DNA from: Turbatrix aceti
Taxonomy: Eukaryota; Nematoda; Chromadorea; Rhabditida; Panagrolaimidae
Direction of reading: 5' to 3'
Assembly (NCBI GenBank): GCA_963969345.1
Contig: OZ017768.1
Location: forward strand, 9,836,193 to 9,900,192
Length of the DNA stretch: 64,000 nt
Below the pieces are notes generated by a model that made no database searches, was not told the DNA's origin, and saw nothing but the letters and a program-made list of their open reading frames with translations. Positions 24,042-36,057 of the stretch are shown here, in pieces; position 1 is the stretch's first letter, and each line of letters starts with the position of its first letter. Made by a program: the position numbers and the translations under genes.

Positions 24042-25159
24042 CCATGAAAAAAAAAGATAAATCTCTCTTATCTTCCTTCAAAATCCTTCTCTCACCTGTT
24101 TGCACAAATTCAGACGGCAACAAACTCGATGGTCTATATTAGACTTGACTTCTTTGGTATTTTATTTGTATATGTATTTTGTGTGCCCACCAAATCATCA
24201 GCCATACATATTCCTCAGAAACGATACATACAAAAAGTTATTCCCATCAACATGCCTTTCAATGATTGATTCAGTGACTCCTTTCATTTGTTCATTTGTT
24301 GCATCCATCCTTCCCCCAATTCCTAAGGAATTCAATCCTTGCCAGTACTTTTTTTGCCACCACAGTATTTTTTTTCTCGCAACGCACATTTCTTACTATT
24401 GTACCAGTTATTATTACTCTTCATCAATTGTAAAATTATGCATACACACATGCTCAATTGTCTCTCTACTGCGACAGATAATTTTTAATTTCGTTAATAA
24501 TGCGTGGAAGTTGGTGCATGGATGAAGAATCAAATTTGGTTGTTTGATGTGCACGTGTTTTCGTCTGCTGTTGCACCGACACTTGCACCGAGTTTTTGGA
24601 ATTGCACTTCTGGTGAGTTTAAAAAAAAATTAAATAAAGTTAATGCAAAGAATCGCGATTCGTTTGAACAAAAAATACATATTTACGATAAATTTTTACA
24701 AAAAAAAATATTATCATTTTCGACAAAAAAAGAAGTTACGATAAATTTGAACAAAAAATTACGATATCCTATTTTCCAGGACGAATCACAAACCTTTTCA
24801 TCCTGCAACGATTTCCTCTCCCATCCCATAACACCTGACAGGTCGACACTTTCAACACACTTCAACGGATATATCATAGTAACAGTGCGCGAGCGGTGAA
24901 ATATGTATTTTTGTATTGCAAAATGTGTATTTTCCCCAGAATTTTATATGTTTTCCTCCCTGATTCCTTATATTCACTACTTTGGTTGTACAAAGTGTAC
25001 CCGACCCTGGCATGAAATGGACCCGCCCCTGGCTCCGCCCATTTCATGTCAACGTGCCGTGTTGTGACCGTTTTGTTTGTCTCTTCAATGAAGGGTTGTT
25101 TATTGAGAGAATACAAGGAGAAAGAAAATAAAGATATTACTTATAAATAATATCTCTTG
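24042..25159. other. Intergenic sequence, possible orphan exons
   Basis: This stretch is mostly AT-rich non-coding DNA. One weak hint of coding is a short reading frame ending at about 24610 at a GTGAGT donor (…APSFWNCTSG), followed by a TTTTCCAG acceptor at about 24778. The pair would add fewer than 60 residues and matches nothing I know, so it is not called as a gene. Confidence 0.4.
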
Positions 25160-25355
25160 CCACTCTACGCTGGGTCGATTCGCTCAACTCGGTGTTCAAC
25201 AAGACGAAAACCAGACCACAGCAACGATGGGAAGAAGAAATCGCGCCCAAAACGAATCGAGACATTTACACCTACGTGGACATCATTTGTGCCTCCTAAC
25301 ATCTGGTCTAATGATAACTAACCACTGAGTAATGGTGAAATAAATAAATAAATAA
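25160..25355 (+). mobile_element. 5'-truncated LINE 3' end, family B, copy 1
   Basis: This 196-bp insertion lies between 11-bp target duplications AATATCTCTTG (25149-25159 and 25356-25366). It encodes the last codons of a LINE (WVDSLNSVFNKTKTRPQQRW, ending IICAS and stop), a conserved 3' UTR (GGTCTAATGATAACTAACCACTGAGTAATGG, of which similar copies exist at 49 and 51 kb), and an AAATA-repeat tail. Two related copies lie in this window. Confidence 0.9.
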
Positions 25356-25426
25356 AATATCTCTTGGCATTGACAGTTCGGCAGTTCGAGCAACAACAAA
25401 AAACAAAACAAGGAAAGAAAAAATGA

Positions 25427-28400
25427 TCAATTGTTATTGATTACGATTATGGTTGCGATCACTGCAATGATGGCTAGAACGATGAAAGCGGGGGCTAGGA
25501 TGTAGTAACAGCACTTGGAGCAGTCGAGATCTGACGAGGAGGAGGAAGTCGTTGAAGGTGGAGGTCGGGGTCGTTGGCGTCCTTGGCGGGGCATGCCGGG
25601 GCGAGGTTGTATTGAGGGGGGGCGGGGCTTGCTGAAAACTCGGTATATCACTTTTTTGATCATGAACTTGAGTTATCGAAAAAAAATCAAACGTAAACAT
25701 TTTAAAAATTGAAAAAAAAATTGGTTTTTTAACAAATTAAAAAAAATTGTAAATGTTTTTGTATTTTTAAGCACAAAATTTTAAAATATTTTTTAAATAA
25801 ATGTAAAAAAACTGAAAATTGTAAAAAATATGTAAAATTTTTTTTATTGTAAAAAGTATGTATTTTTTTCTTTTAATTTGGAAAATTGCCAATTTAAAAA
25901 ACTTTTTATTTGAAATAAATAAAGAATTTAAAAAAAAATTCTTTTAATTTTTTAGGTACAAAATCCATTTTTGAAAATCCATTTTTGTCCTATTTTTTGA
26001 AAAACAAACCCCGGAGCAGCCGAATAATTGGCCGCGAACATCAACGGTTGCCTCTGCGATATGTACGTGCCCGCAGCGTAGACAGGTGCCCCCTCGCTGT
26101 CAGCATACGTCGGCAGTATGGGATTGGACCTTATCTGCCTCCTCATGCCGTGGTTCATGCTCAGCCTCGACTGCCGCATGACCACCGGTCTCTGGAGCGA
26201 TGCAGTGCCAATCGAGCGTCCGTCGTCTCCGTCTTCGCTGTCCATGAACGTAGGCGACAGTATGACCCTCGGAGGTTTGGGTGGGGGAAGCGTGTTGGAC
26301 ACGTAGGGCTTGAATGCCGTTCCTGTCCCTGATGACTGGATTGGATCTGGGGATTGGGATATGCCGAAGGTTGTTTGTTTGGGGCGCAGGGAAGTGTATC
26401 TCCAGTCGGAACCAGTTGATCGTAGGGATCCACGGACCATGCCGTTACCTGATACCTGGTCAGGGTCGATGACACTTGATAGGGTGTCTGAAGGGTCCGC
26501 GTGGTTGGATTGCTGTCCGGATCGGGAGGATAAAGGACTAAAGACCCTCGGCACTGTGTTCAGGCACTGCTGAGACATGCTCCTAGTCTCTTGGATGTAG
26601 TACAGGTGATACGACCTGGTTTCTGGATCGTAAAGATAGCGTTTGGAATAGTTGAATTCATCGGGATAATCCTGCCTTCCGGTATTGGTCGAGCTTACTG
26701 TAGGTTGACTTCCAAAGACCACGTTCTTCCCAGGCATGGTCGCCAGAGGTCTGAGAATCGGCTGGGACTGCTCGCTGGCGGATGAGGACCTTGGACGGTA
26801 GCTGGAGTCCCCCGATCCACCAGGTGAGTCCTCCCTCACCTCAGGGATGGTCTTGGGGATCGTCAGGGGCTTAGCCTGCCCCTTACGATCTCTCGACGGA
26901 CCGGGCACCTGCATGGATTGTCCGGGCTGCTTTCCCCAATGCAAAACAAGCAGGTTAAGAGTCTGGACGAGGCCTTCCCACCCCCGACGCTGGAATATTC
27001 TCTGTCGATGATCGTAGTCGACAGGTCTGACAAAGGCCAGGGTCAGATCGAGGACGAATCTTTTGTTTTGTCCGAGATTTAGAGTTTGAAGAAGATCGGA
27101 GACGATATCAGGGGGATATCTGTGGTCGATGACTGTGATGACCGGGATGATGGCCTCACGCAGCCATCTGGGAAAGACACGAAGAACCTGTTGGATGTCG
27201 GACTCGAATGTTGGCGATGTTGAGGAGGGGATCGCAGGGATGACAAGGGCTATGGAGTGGATTTCGGCGGATTGGTCGAGGGCGAGGAATTCGGCGAGAC
27301 TTATGCCGGACAGGGATCTGTAAATTTTGAACTGACTAAAATAAACGGTAGCTGGAAAGATTACGGTATAAAGTACTACTGTAATTTAGTAAATAACATT
27401 TTTCGAATAAACGGACGAATTTTTTTAAGCACATAAAAAACTTTTGTACTGAAAAAAATGCAACAGTACAAAAAAATTATCACAAAAATGCTCTGACGTC
27501 TGTAATCCGACCTTTTGACAGATAAGTTACGCATACATACACGCATACAAAAAAGGGAACGCTCATGTCCCCAGCCAATCCCTAAGACGCCAGACGTCGC
27601 GCTTCCGTTCTACTGCTTATCAGAGCTTATGTGAGAAGTAAATTGGAAAAGCGGATAAAAAAGAGGGGAAAAAGCGGTGATTGTATCTACTACAGAACAT
27701 ACATACATACATACCCTTGATTCGCAGACGTATCGATAACCGCAGGCCGAAAAGAGCACTGTGCACCGTAGAAAACGTATTTGGTTACTGCTGAACTGGC
27801 AACTGTTTTATCGAATCTCTGAAAGTGATTTTGAGTTGTTAGGGCGAACGTTTTCTTTGCAAGATGGTTGTAAAAAATTTTTTATGTGACTCGGTGCAAT
27901 TAAGTGCAGCTTGTAAGAAAAAGGGTATAAAAAACACCTGTGCAGTGGTGAAAAACATAAAAAATACAACATCGGAAATTTGATCTTTATTAAATTTTTT
28001 AGAGGGTCAAAACGGTAAAGTTCGAATTTGTCTTATTTTTTGGATTGCGATCAAAAAAGATACTAATCCTAAAAAAAGAAAAATTTACGGGTTTTTGTAA
28101 CAAATTAGAAGTCAATCATTTTCCAAGCAGCTATAAAGTACATACAATTGCCGACTGTACTTTATCATTCACTCTGCTACCACAAAATCTGTTTATAAAC
28201 AACAAAGTGTGTACTCAAAAAGAAATAAAATAATTCTATCTAGTAGCACGATGTGGCGTTATCTATGCTAGAAAAGTTTTTATGAGTTATGGATGACAGC
28301 GGTGTAGTCAACTAACTAACTACCGAAGCTCCCGGAATCTTTTTAACTGGCCGAATAAAAATTAATGATTTAGTTGATAACGAGTAAGTTTAAAATTATT

Positions 28401-28847
28401 TTATGTGATCAAAATTCGGCAACTTAAAAATTCGAACTTTCAATTTTATCCTCTTTGTAAAAATTGAAAAAAAAATTGTTCAAGATCGTCACAAAATCGT
28501 TCATTTTAGCACTCAAGAAAAAACAAACAAACCTCATGTGCAATTTTATACCTGAAAGGTGTGTCAAAAGACACACCATAAAAAACATTGCATAAGATAT
28601 CGATGAAAGCGGTTTTTGAAGAGTTATCCAGTCCAATAACAACCATAACACGGGATGACTTATCGGTGGGTCCCCGTGAGTCATCGCCTGCGAATACCGT
28701 AATTATGCCGTTATGATCAATGGATTCTCCAGCAAATTTCGTGATTCGGGGCAACTTCGAGGACGTCGCGTCTTCATCGTCGGCTCCACCACCAGTGGCG
28801 CTCGAAGCCGTAGCCGCCGTGGTGCCGGGATTGTTTCTACCTGACAT
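25427..28847 (-). CDS. Putative GTPase-like protein with C-terminal membrane anchor
   Basis: Three exons are supported: 28847-28552, 27317-26010 and 25631-25427 (1809 nt, 602 aa; phases agree at both junctions). Residues about 65-85 contain RVMVVIGLDNSSKTAFIDIL, a beta-strand followed by a P-loop-like turn G-x4-S-K-T, a degenerate Walker A. After the splice junction come IHSIALVIPA and AIIPVITVIDHRYPPDIV, resembling the central strands of P-loop GTPases such as the AIG1/septin group. About 300 residues of Ser/Pro/Arg-rich, probably disordered sequence follow. The protein ends with a Cys-rich juxtamembrane CSKCCYY and a single hydrophobic helix (ILAPAFIVLAIIAVIATIIV) close to the C-terminus, so a tail-anchored cytosolic topology is likely. 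The start at 28847 lies just after a TTTTTTAG acceptor, suitable for trans-splicing. The GTPase assignment is inference. Confidence 0.7.
27318..28551. other. Intron 1 of the GTPase-like gene
   Basis: This 1.2 kb intron is AT-rich with a short CATA microsatellite at about 27695-27713. I see no nested gene or transposon ends. Confidence 0.5.
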
Positions 28848-30138
28848 TTTTCCTAAAAAAACAAAAAGGGTTTTAAAACTGCAGCTATCAAAGAAATCAA
28901 TCACAGCAGGAATGATTGATTGCCTGGCTTTAAAAAAAACGTTTTATTTACCCGGGAAGGAGGAGTAGGGTATTAGCTGACTGCGGGACTCGCCAGGTGC
29001 CTGCTTGCTGTTGATGTGTATGACACAGGCGCTGGCAGGGGTGGGGGTGGCTCCTTATCTATCATATTCCCTTGCCCGTACCGTCCTTTACGGTTCTGTC
29101 TTGCCATGTGTGTATCAATAAGAGTGCTGGATTGCTGGCCTTGTGCGTGCCGGAGCTTCTGTTTTTATAGCATTATTGTATGATAAATTATCTTTTTTTT
29201 TTCATGAGCATCGATGAGCAATATGATTTTATGATTTTTGAGGTACATTTGAAGGGCAATTTTTGGATTAAAATTGGTAAAAAAATTTTGGCGTATTAAC
29301 AAAATTTTCATAGATATTTGAGTATTATTTTACATAAATAACACGAAAAACACATAAAAAAACACCTTAATTCTTGTAATTTTTTTGAACAAAACATCGA
29401 CGTTTTCAACACTAAATTTATCAACAGAAGATTTTATAGTCGTGAGTTCCAAAATTAGTTATTTTAGAAAATTGTGACTCTTTTTAATAACAATAAATTG
29501 ATCAAAACACCGTTCCGACACTCTTGTACAAACACATAAAATTTTGAACACCGCAGATCGACCTGTGGCCTGCGTTCGCTTTCTTCAAAAGCACGACATA
29601 AAGTATATTTATTGACTGCTAACAATCACGAACATCTTCCGGCAAACAGTGCAGACCTTATCATTTGGGGTTTCCTGTGCCGATGATGCTAAAATTAGAA
29701 TTTTACCACGACCATCGCTGACTTTCTTGGCTATTTATGGAAGTTGCAAGTCTGCATGAGCACTCAGTGGAAGGGCCATTTAGTCAAGGCCAGAAATCAG
29801 TGGCTTGTGATACGTCATCTGTCGTAAAAAAAATGGTTATCACTGATGACGAAGTTTCAGTCAGGTCAGCGACGTGCGTGACATGGCGCCAAAAAATGAT
29901 ATGTACATTAGACCAATAAATAACATAAAAATCTGCAAAAACGAATAGCTGAATGAAATGTGGAAATGCAACAACAAAATTATAATTTTGGGAATTATGG
30001 AATTATAATTTTGGGAATTATGGAATTATAATTTTGTAAATTGTCAGGATTTTTTCATTAAACTGGCGTCAGACTCGATTTTTTTTGTGTTTGAAATGCT
30101 TTTTTAATTTTAACAAAAATATATTATTCATGTTTTAT
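28848..30138. other. Intergenic region with a 23-bp tandem repeat
   Basis: No gene is supported in this 1.3 kb stretch. At 29978-30037 a 23-bp unit (AATTATAATTTTGGGAATTATGG) is repeated 2.6 times. The region marks the transition from the C/G-codon genes to the AT-rich receptor cluster. Confidence 0.6.
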
Positions 30139-31272
30139 TTATGCATTGATAACAAACCACCAGCACTCAAACAAAATCAGTATATAAAACAGTGCCACAT
30201 ACGTAATAATTGGAATTGTCTTGATAATGATTAGAATTTTTGAATACACCACAAAACGCTTCAATGATGAAAAAACAGGATATGTACCCAATTTGGTAAA
30301 CAACAATCTTAACTTTTTTGATTTGAATAACCTGTGTCTCCAGGTGTTAAAAATAATGAATGGCAATATCAGTATTAGTAACAGAGACTCCCGAAGTATT
30401 GCCAGGCAAGTCCTAATAATCTCACGCTGAAAATAATCCAATGAAGCCAAAAATGATGTATTCAATTGGCATATTACCAAATAAAAAAGTAATACCACCG
30501 AGAAGATAATGGTTTGCAGAATAAGTTTGTTTTCAGCTTTTCTGCGATCTGTGGAAATGCCAATGCTGCTATCACTCACTGAAGTGTGACAAAAACGACT
30601 TTGTAATCCAGCTGCGAGACACAGACAAGTTGCTATTATTGTCGTTACAAGCAGTATTATTGGAACCGTGTGTATTACATAATCAATTGAATTTGTAAAA
30701 TCAACTGCAGAACAAACTGTGATACCGTAAAAACAGAGAAATAAGCGAGGAACAGGTAACCATACCAATAACGAAGAAGTTAAACAAAAAAATATGCAAC
30801 CAATAATCGTGAATTTGTTGAATATTTGATTAACTTTTCGCCATTGAATAACGCCTGAAAAGAAATAAAATAGAGTTATTGAATTTCTAAATTCAGTTTT
30901 TTAACGTAAATCATACGGCAAATAAATTTTTGCCGATGATGGTTAAAAAAAGCTACGTACTTGCGAATTTGTTATACGACAGAATCAAATTCAGAGCTGC
31001 GATTGACAATCTGGTTGCTTGAGTACACCCGTTTTCAAAGAAAGCTGCATTGTGATCTTTGATTTCCATTACAATTAAATATGTAAGATCAATTGAAATT
31101 TTGAAAATACAAACGGGGATTAGTATGACAAAAAATGGTGCTCTGAATAAACTTTTTTTGGAAACCATAGATTTGAGCATAACAAGAGTAAACAGTAAAA
31201 TGACAATAATGTTGTGCGTCCTCATAAATAATGAAAAAGCAGAAGCGTAGGCAGATAGAAAAATTTGATTTT

Positions 31273-31621
31273 TGTTGTAGCTTCGAGCTTACACAAGTCA
31301 ATTTACTTCCGGTGTTAAAACACCTACAACAATTATATAATTACAATACATACATCAATGGGGAAAAGCTACTTACCTCCGGACCGCTCACTAGGTTACG
31401 CGGTGGAGGTGTTCTCAACGGGCAAAAACTGTTGTCTATCAATCCTAAAGGTAAGGTTAGAGGGAAAAGAGAGTGTGGGGAAAACCTTACCGAGAGCGTC
31501 TCAAGATCAGGCGGATAGACAACAGAGGACGGAAACAATGCAATGATTAGGACAAGGTAAGGGAGAAAGGTAGAAGGGATTATGCTAATGATCTAGTTGC
31601 ACGCAACGTGCAGGTACAACA
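31273..31621 (-). repeat. 3' LTR of the Ty3/gypsy element
   Basis: This 349-bp long terminal repeat is bounded on the plus strand by TGTTG and CAACA. It is preceded by target duplication ATTTT and followed inward by the complement of the polypurine tract. It appears identical to the other LTR. Confidence 0.95.
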
Positions 31622-31667
31622 CCCCTCCCCAAGGTACAATAAAAAGATCCTATTCCGGGGGGGAAAT

Positions 31668-34600
31668 CTAGTAAAGGGGAGCGTTACTTTCATTGTACCG
31701 CGGGCCAGCATGAGGGTCAACAATGAGGCGCCAAGGCGGACGACGGTTTCGGCTGGGGCGTCGGGGCGTAAGCGACCTTGCGGTGGAAGTTGTCCTCGCC
31801 GCTGGTGACCTGGGGAGTCCCACGTGGTCTGGCGATGCAACCGGTTCAGGCGGAGTATTTTCGACGTCGAAGCGGGGGTCTGTGTCTTCTGGCGGTAGAG
31901 GTGGTTCAGGAAAATTAGGGTCGACGCAGAGGTGGTTTTGTTGGTCAGCCTCCTCGTTTCCATCGTCGTTCGGCGACGGATAGTACTCGGGGTCCGTAGC
32001 ATCAGCCAACGTAACGTCTTCACCGTCTTGTGAGATAAGGCCTGGGTTTGCGGAAAGGGCTGTGCGAAGGGCAGTATAGTCCAGCTGAAGTTGGTTGGCA
32101 TGGTAGTGGTGAATCGTACCATTTTCACGCTGTACCGTGTACATGACTCGACCTTTGCGGGCTAACACTACACCCTTCTCCGCTTCTTCCTTTTTCTTTT
32201 TTCGAATAAGTACGCGATCACCAGAATGGAATTCACGGTGACGTACCCCATGGTGATGGTCGAATTGAACCTTACTTCGCGGATCTGGTAATTTTGTACG
32301 AACCTTGGGGCGCTTCATAAGGTCGTATACTGTACGAATCGGGCGACCGAAAAATGCTTCTGCGGGGGTACGGCCTTCCTTGTTGTTCTGGTTCGGAGTA
32401 TTACGATACTGTGCAAGACCACATTCGATGGCCTCTTTTAGTGGTGTGCGTTTGTTCTTCCGTAGAACATCTTTTACCAACCTGACATAGCGCTCTGCTA
32501 ACCCGTTCGACTGGGGGTGATACGGTGGCGAGAATATTTGCTTGATATGATTCGCCTCGCAGAAACGTTGGAATTCCTGAGATCGTAGTTGAGGGCCGTT
32601 GTCGGAAACGATTAGTTCGGGAATTCCATAATTGCGGCAGTACTCTGTCATCACTTGAATGAGGACCGCGGATGACGTCGTCGTCATCGTATAGACAAAC
32701 GGAAAATGGGAAAATGCATCTACGCCGACAAGGAGATATTTACCATGAATTGGCCCAGCAAAATCAATATGAACTCGTTCCAACGGTCTGGTAGCCACCG
32801 GCCATGGTTGTAGAGGCGTCAGACGGGATGGCGGTGTTGCGTTTGCGCAATCATAGCATTCCCTTACATGCCGTTCAATGTCGGCCGTTATACCTGGCCA
32901 AAATACATAGCTTTGGGCCAACGATTTCATTCTGGATTCACCGGGATGAGCTGCATGTAGGAGACGTAACGTACGAAGTCGTAGCCGGCTGGGAATAACC
33001 AGACGTTCTCCATATAACAGGCAATCATCCTGTACCTCGAATCGATTTCGGAGCTGGTGGTACTTGGAGAGGCTTCGATGAAATTCGTGATTCTGCAGGG
33101 CCGCGCGTGAGGGCCAACCGGTTGCCACGTATTTGCAAACCAACGAGAGGACCGGGTCGTTTCTTGTGGTGTGCTGGATTTCCTTGTACCCGAGTGCCAC
33201 TACGTTGAGGATACTTCGGAGATCGGTGTCAACTGTACATGCGGCGACTACGCGTTCTTCTTCATCTCGTGGGTATTCGGCAATAAGTCTGGATAGGGCA
33301 TCGGCTTGTCCAAATTGATGGGTACGTACGTAGGCTAGCTGGAAATCGTATCCGAGTAGTACCGTTGCCCAACGCTGCAGCCGGTTCGCACTTGTTGCTT
33401 TTATTCCCTTCTTTGATCCAAATACGGCAAGTAACGGCTTATGATCCGTCTGCAGGAGAAATTTTCGGCCGGCTAGCATTTTATGGAACTTAGTTACGGC
33501 AAATACTAGAGCCAAAGCTTCTTTTTCTCCTTGCCCATACTTTTGCTCGGCTGCAGTGAGGCTTCGACTGGCATGTGCAATTGCCTTTAAGGTTCCGTTT
33601 GGAAAACGATGCTGAATCACGGCCCCGATTCCATAGTCACTTGCGTCGGCTGAAACGACAATTGGTAATTCCGGGCGAAAGTGGGTAAGCGCCAAATCGG
33701 ACGTGAGGGCTTTCTTACATTCTTCAAAGGCGTTCTCTTGTTCACTTCCCCATGACCAAGGAGCATTGTCTTTCAGCAGATCGTCTAACGGTTTTCGGAG
33801 GTCGCGCAGATTTGGTACAAACCGCTGATAATGATTAATCATTCCGTTCAGCGACCGTAGTTGGGCGACATTTTTCGGACTAGGCATGTCGGTAATGGCT
33901 TTGATCTTCTCCGGATTTGGTCTACGGCCTTCAGCGTCGACGATGAACCCGAGATGTTTTACTTCCTTTTTGCCGAATTCGCACTTCTCTAGTTTTAACC
34001 GGAAACCAAAGTCGCGAATACGCTCTAGGACGGCTTTTACATGCTCCCTGTGCGTTTCTTCGTCTGGGCTGGCGATAAGGATGTCATCGAGGTACGCCAA
34101 AGCAAATGGCAATCCGGCCAACATCTGATCCATGATAGATTGGAATAAACCTGGAGCAGACTTGATTCCAAAGGGAAGACGTAGAAATCGATACAAACCT
34201 CGGTGCGTGTTCATGACACAGATTTCCTTGGCTTCTTCATCCAGCGGTACCTGTAGGTAGGCGTCTTTTAAATCAATCTGCGAAAATATACGGGCGCCCT
34301 CGAGAGTAGTAAATAAATCGTCGGGGATGGGTAGAGGGTGACCATGAGATTCAAGGGCGTCGTTTACTCCCGTTGAGAAATCGACGCAGAGTCTGATACC
34401 TCCGCCTGGTTTTGTTACCGTCAATATGGGAGAAGCCCATTTGGAATACTTAATCGGTTCAATAACGTTCAGACTTTCCAATCGATGGAGTTCATTCTCG
34501 ACTTCTTCTAGATACGCGTGCGGTACAGTGCGAGGCCGGCAGAAAGTAGGTTTCGCCTCGGTTTTCAATTGCAAAGTGGCAACCGCACGGGTACAGCGAC

Positions 34601-36017
34601 CTAAGCCTTCATCGAATATGTCGGCGAACTGTTGCGTTACTTCTTCAAGCATAGGAGACGTTGGCACTTGTACTGCTGCACGATAAGTGCCTACTTCTCG
34701 CTGGGTTTTCTCAGGATTTGGCCAGAGGTTAAGTGCAGTTATAGCAGGGGCTCCGAGAAGGTTTTCCTGAGCTTCCGGGTGAACAAAGATGGCTTGTCGC
34801 GACATTTTGTTTCCAATAAGCAGATATGCATCGCACCGGCCAATAAACGGGGTAACCTCGCCGTGCATGGTGATAGCCTTTGCTTGTGTAGTTTTGAGTC
34901 GGAGGCCAATCTGATTAGCCGTGTCCTGGTTGAGAATAGTGACGTCCGCTCCGGAGTCCATCAGAAATTTTACGGCATGACCATTTACCGTCACCGTCTT
35001 ACGTCGCCACGGAAAAAGGTCATTTTTCGGATCTCGAGACCGGCAAATGTCATAGACGTCCGAAATTCCAGTGCGGTAGGCGTCAAATACTCCGGCAACA
35101 TGAGCTCCGTATCGGCGATTTCCTCGAGTCGGTGGGCGTCGTCCTTTTATGCAGACCGATTGGATGTGACCTGATAACCCGCAGTTGTAGCAAGTAGGGT
35201 TTTGGAAACGACACTGAGTTCGAAAATGGGGTCCTCCACAAGTTTGGCATGTCGTATTTGTACCGTTAGCGTCGGGGGAACGAACCGTGGGTCGCCGAGG
35301 CTGGGTACTTACTTCACGTTCTTGTCCATGCTGTGGAATATTTGCTCGAGCAATAAGGTTGTCACTGGTCTTATTGAGTTGGTCTTGCTCATGCTCAGCT
35401 TTTAATAAATCCTGGAGTTTTTTCCTGAGCTCAACGAACTGTAGATTCTTCGTTTCGTCCTTTCTTACAAACTCCAGGAGCTTGTCCCGAACTTTCCGAT
35501 CCTCTGGTTCAATCATGGTAGTCAGCAACACGAAAGACGTTAGTGTGTCTTCGTTGAGTTCTGCTACCTTGGCTTGCCCTGCGAGTGCTCGTTTCCTTCC
35601 AAAATAATCGACCAGCCCTTCGCCAATGCGGCGCTTTTCGGTGAAGTACGTGTAGCGTAAACTGAATAAACTGTACAGCGCATTATAACGTTGCTTTAAA
35701 TTTTCCATCGTCTTTTCGTATTCTATTGACAGAACCTCGGTTGGGTATTGTGCATGTTCGTAGCCTCTTAGCGCTTCTGCCGTTAGCTTTTCTAAGACAA
35801 ATGACGTTTTATCCTTGTCGCGCCAAGATAGTGGTGCTTTGCTGATGGCAAGCTTGATGCGGCTTTGCCACTCGTAGAATGTCGACGGACTTTCTGGTTC
35901 CAGTGGAAGGAGTGGCACTTCGACTCTGTACGGACCATCGCTGGTATTGGTCGGTAGCGCTGCGTGGACGGCTTTCATAGCCTCTTCCATGATGGATTTG
36001 AGCATCTGGGGATCCAT
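31668..36017 (-). CDS. Gag-pol polyprotein of the Ty3/gypsy element
   Basis: A single uninterrupted frame of 1449 codons runs from the ATG at 36017. The frame is open further upstream into the LTR, but the first ATG downstream of the primer-binding site is the likely start. Domains in order are a helical gag, two zinc-knuckle-like Cys/His motifs (CX2C..H..C; the second is CYNCGLSGHIQSVC), an aspartic protease (MDSGAD), a reverse transcriptase with the catalytic YLDD box, RNase H (DASDYG), an integrase HHCC zinc finger (ending CYDC) and a DDE core (DFAGP, SDNGPQ, then a conserved Glu after NGLAER). A basic C-terminal region and an acidic/Pro-rich tail follow. Gag and pol are in one frame with no frameshift or stop, so the ORF looks competent for transposition. 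There is no envelope gene. Confidence 0.96.
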   Translation of the reverse strand: MDPQMLKSIMEEAMKAVHAALPTNTSDGPYRVEVPLLPLEPESPSTFYEWQSRIKLAISKAPLSWRDKDKTSFVLEKLTAEALRGYEHAQYPTEVLSIEYEKTMENLKQRYNALYSLFSLRYTYFTEKRRIGEGLVDYFGRKRALAGQAKVAELNEDTLTSFVLLTTMIEPEDRKVRDKLLEFVRKDETKNLQFVELRKKLQDLLKAEHEQDQLNKTSDNLIARANIPQHGQEREVSTQPRRPTVRSPDANGTNTTCQTCGGPHFRTQCRFQNPTCYNCGLSGHIQSVCIKGRRPPTRGNRRYGAHVAGVFDAYRTGISDVYDICRSRDPKNDLFPWRRKTVTVNGHAVKFLMDSGADVTILNQDTANQIGLRLKTTQAKAITMHGEVTPFIGRCDAYLLIGNKMSRQAIFVHPEAQENLLGAPAITALNLWPNPEKTQREVGTYRAAVQVPTSPMLEEVTQQFADIFDEGLGRCTRAVATLQLKTEAKPTFCRPRTVPHAYLEEVENELHRLESLNVIEPIKYSKWASPILTVTKPGGGIRLCVDFSTGVNDALESHGHPLPIPDDLFTTLEGARIFSQIDLKDAYLQVPLDEEAKEICVMNTHRGLYRFLRLPFGIKSAPGLFQSIMDQMLAGLPFALAYLDDILIASPDEETHREHVKAVLERIRDFGFRLKLEKCEFGKKEVKHLGFIVDAEGRRPNPEKIKAITDMPSPKNVAQLRSLNGMINHYQRFVPNLRDLRKPLDDLLKDNAPWSWGSEQENAFEECKKALTSDLALTHFRPELPIVVSADASDYGIGAVIQHRFPNGTLKAIAHASRSLTAAEQKYGQGEKEALALVFAVTKFHKMLAGRKFLLQTDHKPLLAVFGSKKGIKATSANRLQRWATVLLGYDFQLAYVRTHQFGQADALSRLIAEYPRDEEERVVAACTVDTDLRSILNVVALGYKEIQHTTRNDPVLSLVCKYVATGWPSRAALQNHEFHRSLSKYHQLRNRFEVQDDCLLYGERLVIPSRLRLRTLRLLHAAHPGESRMKSLAQSYVFWPGITADIERHVRECYDCANATPPSRLTPLQPWPVATRPLERVHIDFAGPIHGKYLLVGVDAFSHFPFVYTMTTTSSAVLIQVMTEYCRNYGIPELIVSDNGPQLRSQEFQRFCEANHIKQIFSPPYHPQSNGLAERYVRLVKDVLRKNKRTPLKEAIECGLAQYRNTPNQNNKEGRTPAEAFFGRPIRTVYDLMKRPKVRTKLPDPRSKVQFDHHHGVRHREFHSGDRVLIRKKKKEEAEKGVVLARKGRVMYTVQRENGTIHHYHANQLQLDYTALRTALSANPGLISQDGEDVTLADATDPEYYPSPNDDGNEEADQQNHLCVDPNFPEPPLPPEDTDPRFDVENTPPEPVASPDHVGLPRSPAARTTSTARSLTPRRPSRNRRPPWRLIVDPHAGPRYNESNAPLY

Positions 36018-36057
36018 TTTGTTTTTCTTTGGCGCGTGGGTTCTCTCCGTCACCAGT

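Noticed and set aside
24504..24899. Possible two-exon gene with GTGAGT donor and TTTTCCAG acceptor
   Set aside because: Too short, AT-rich and without any recognisable sequence; may be chance splice-like sites.
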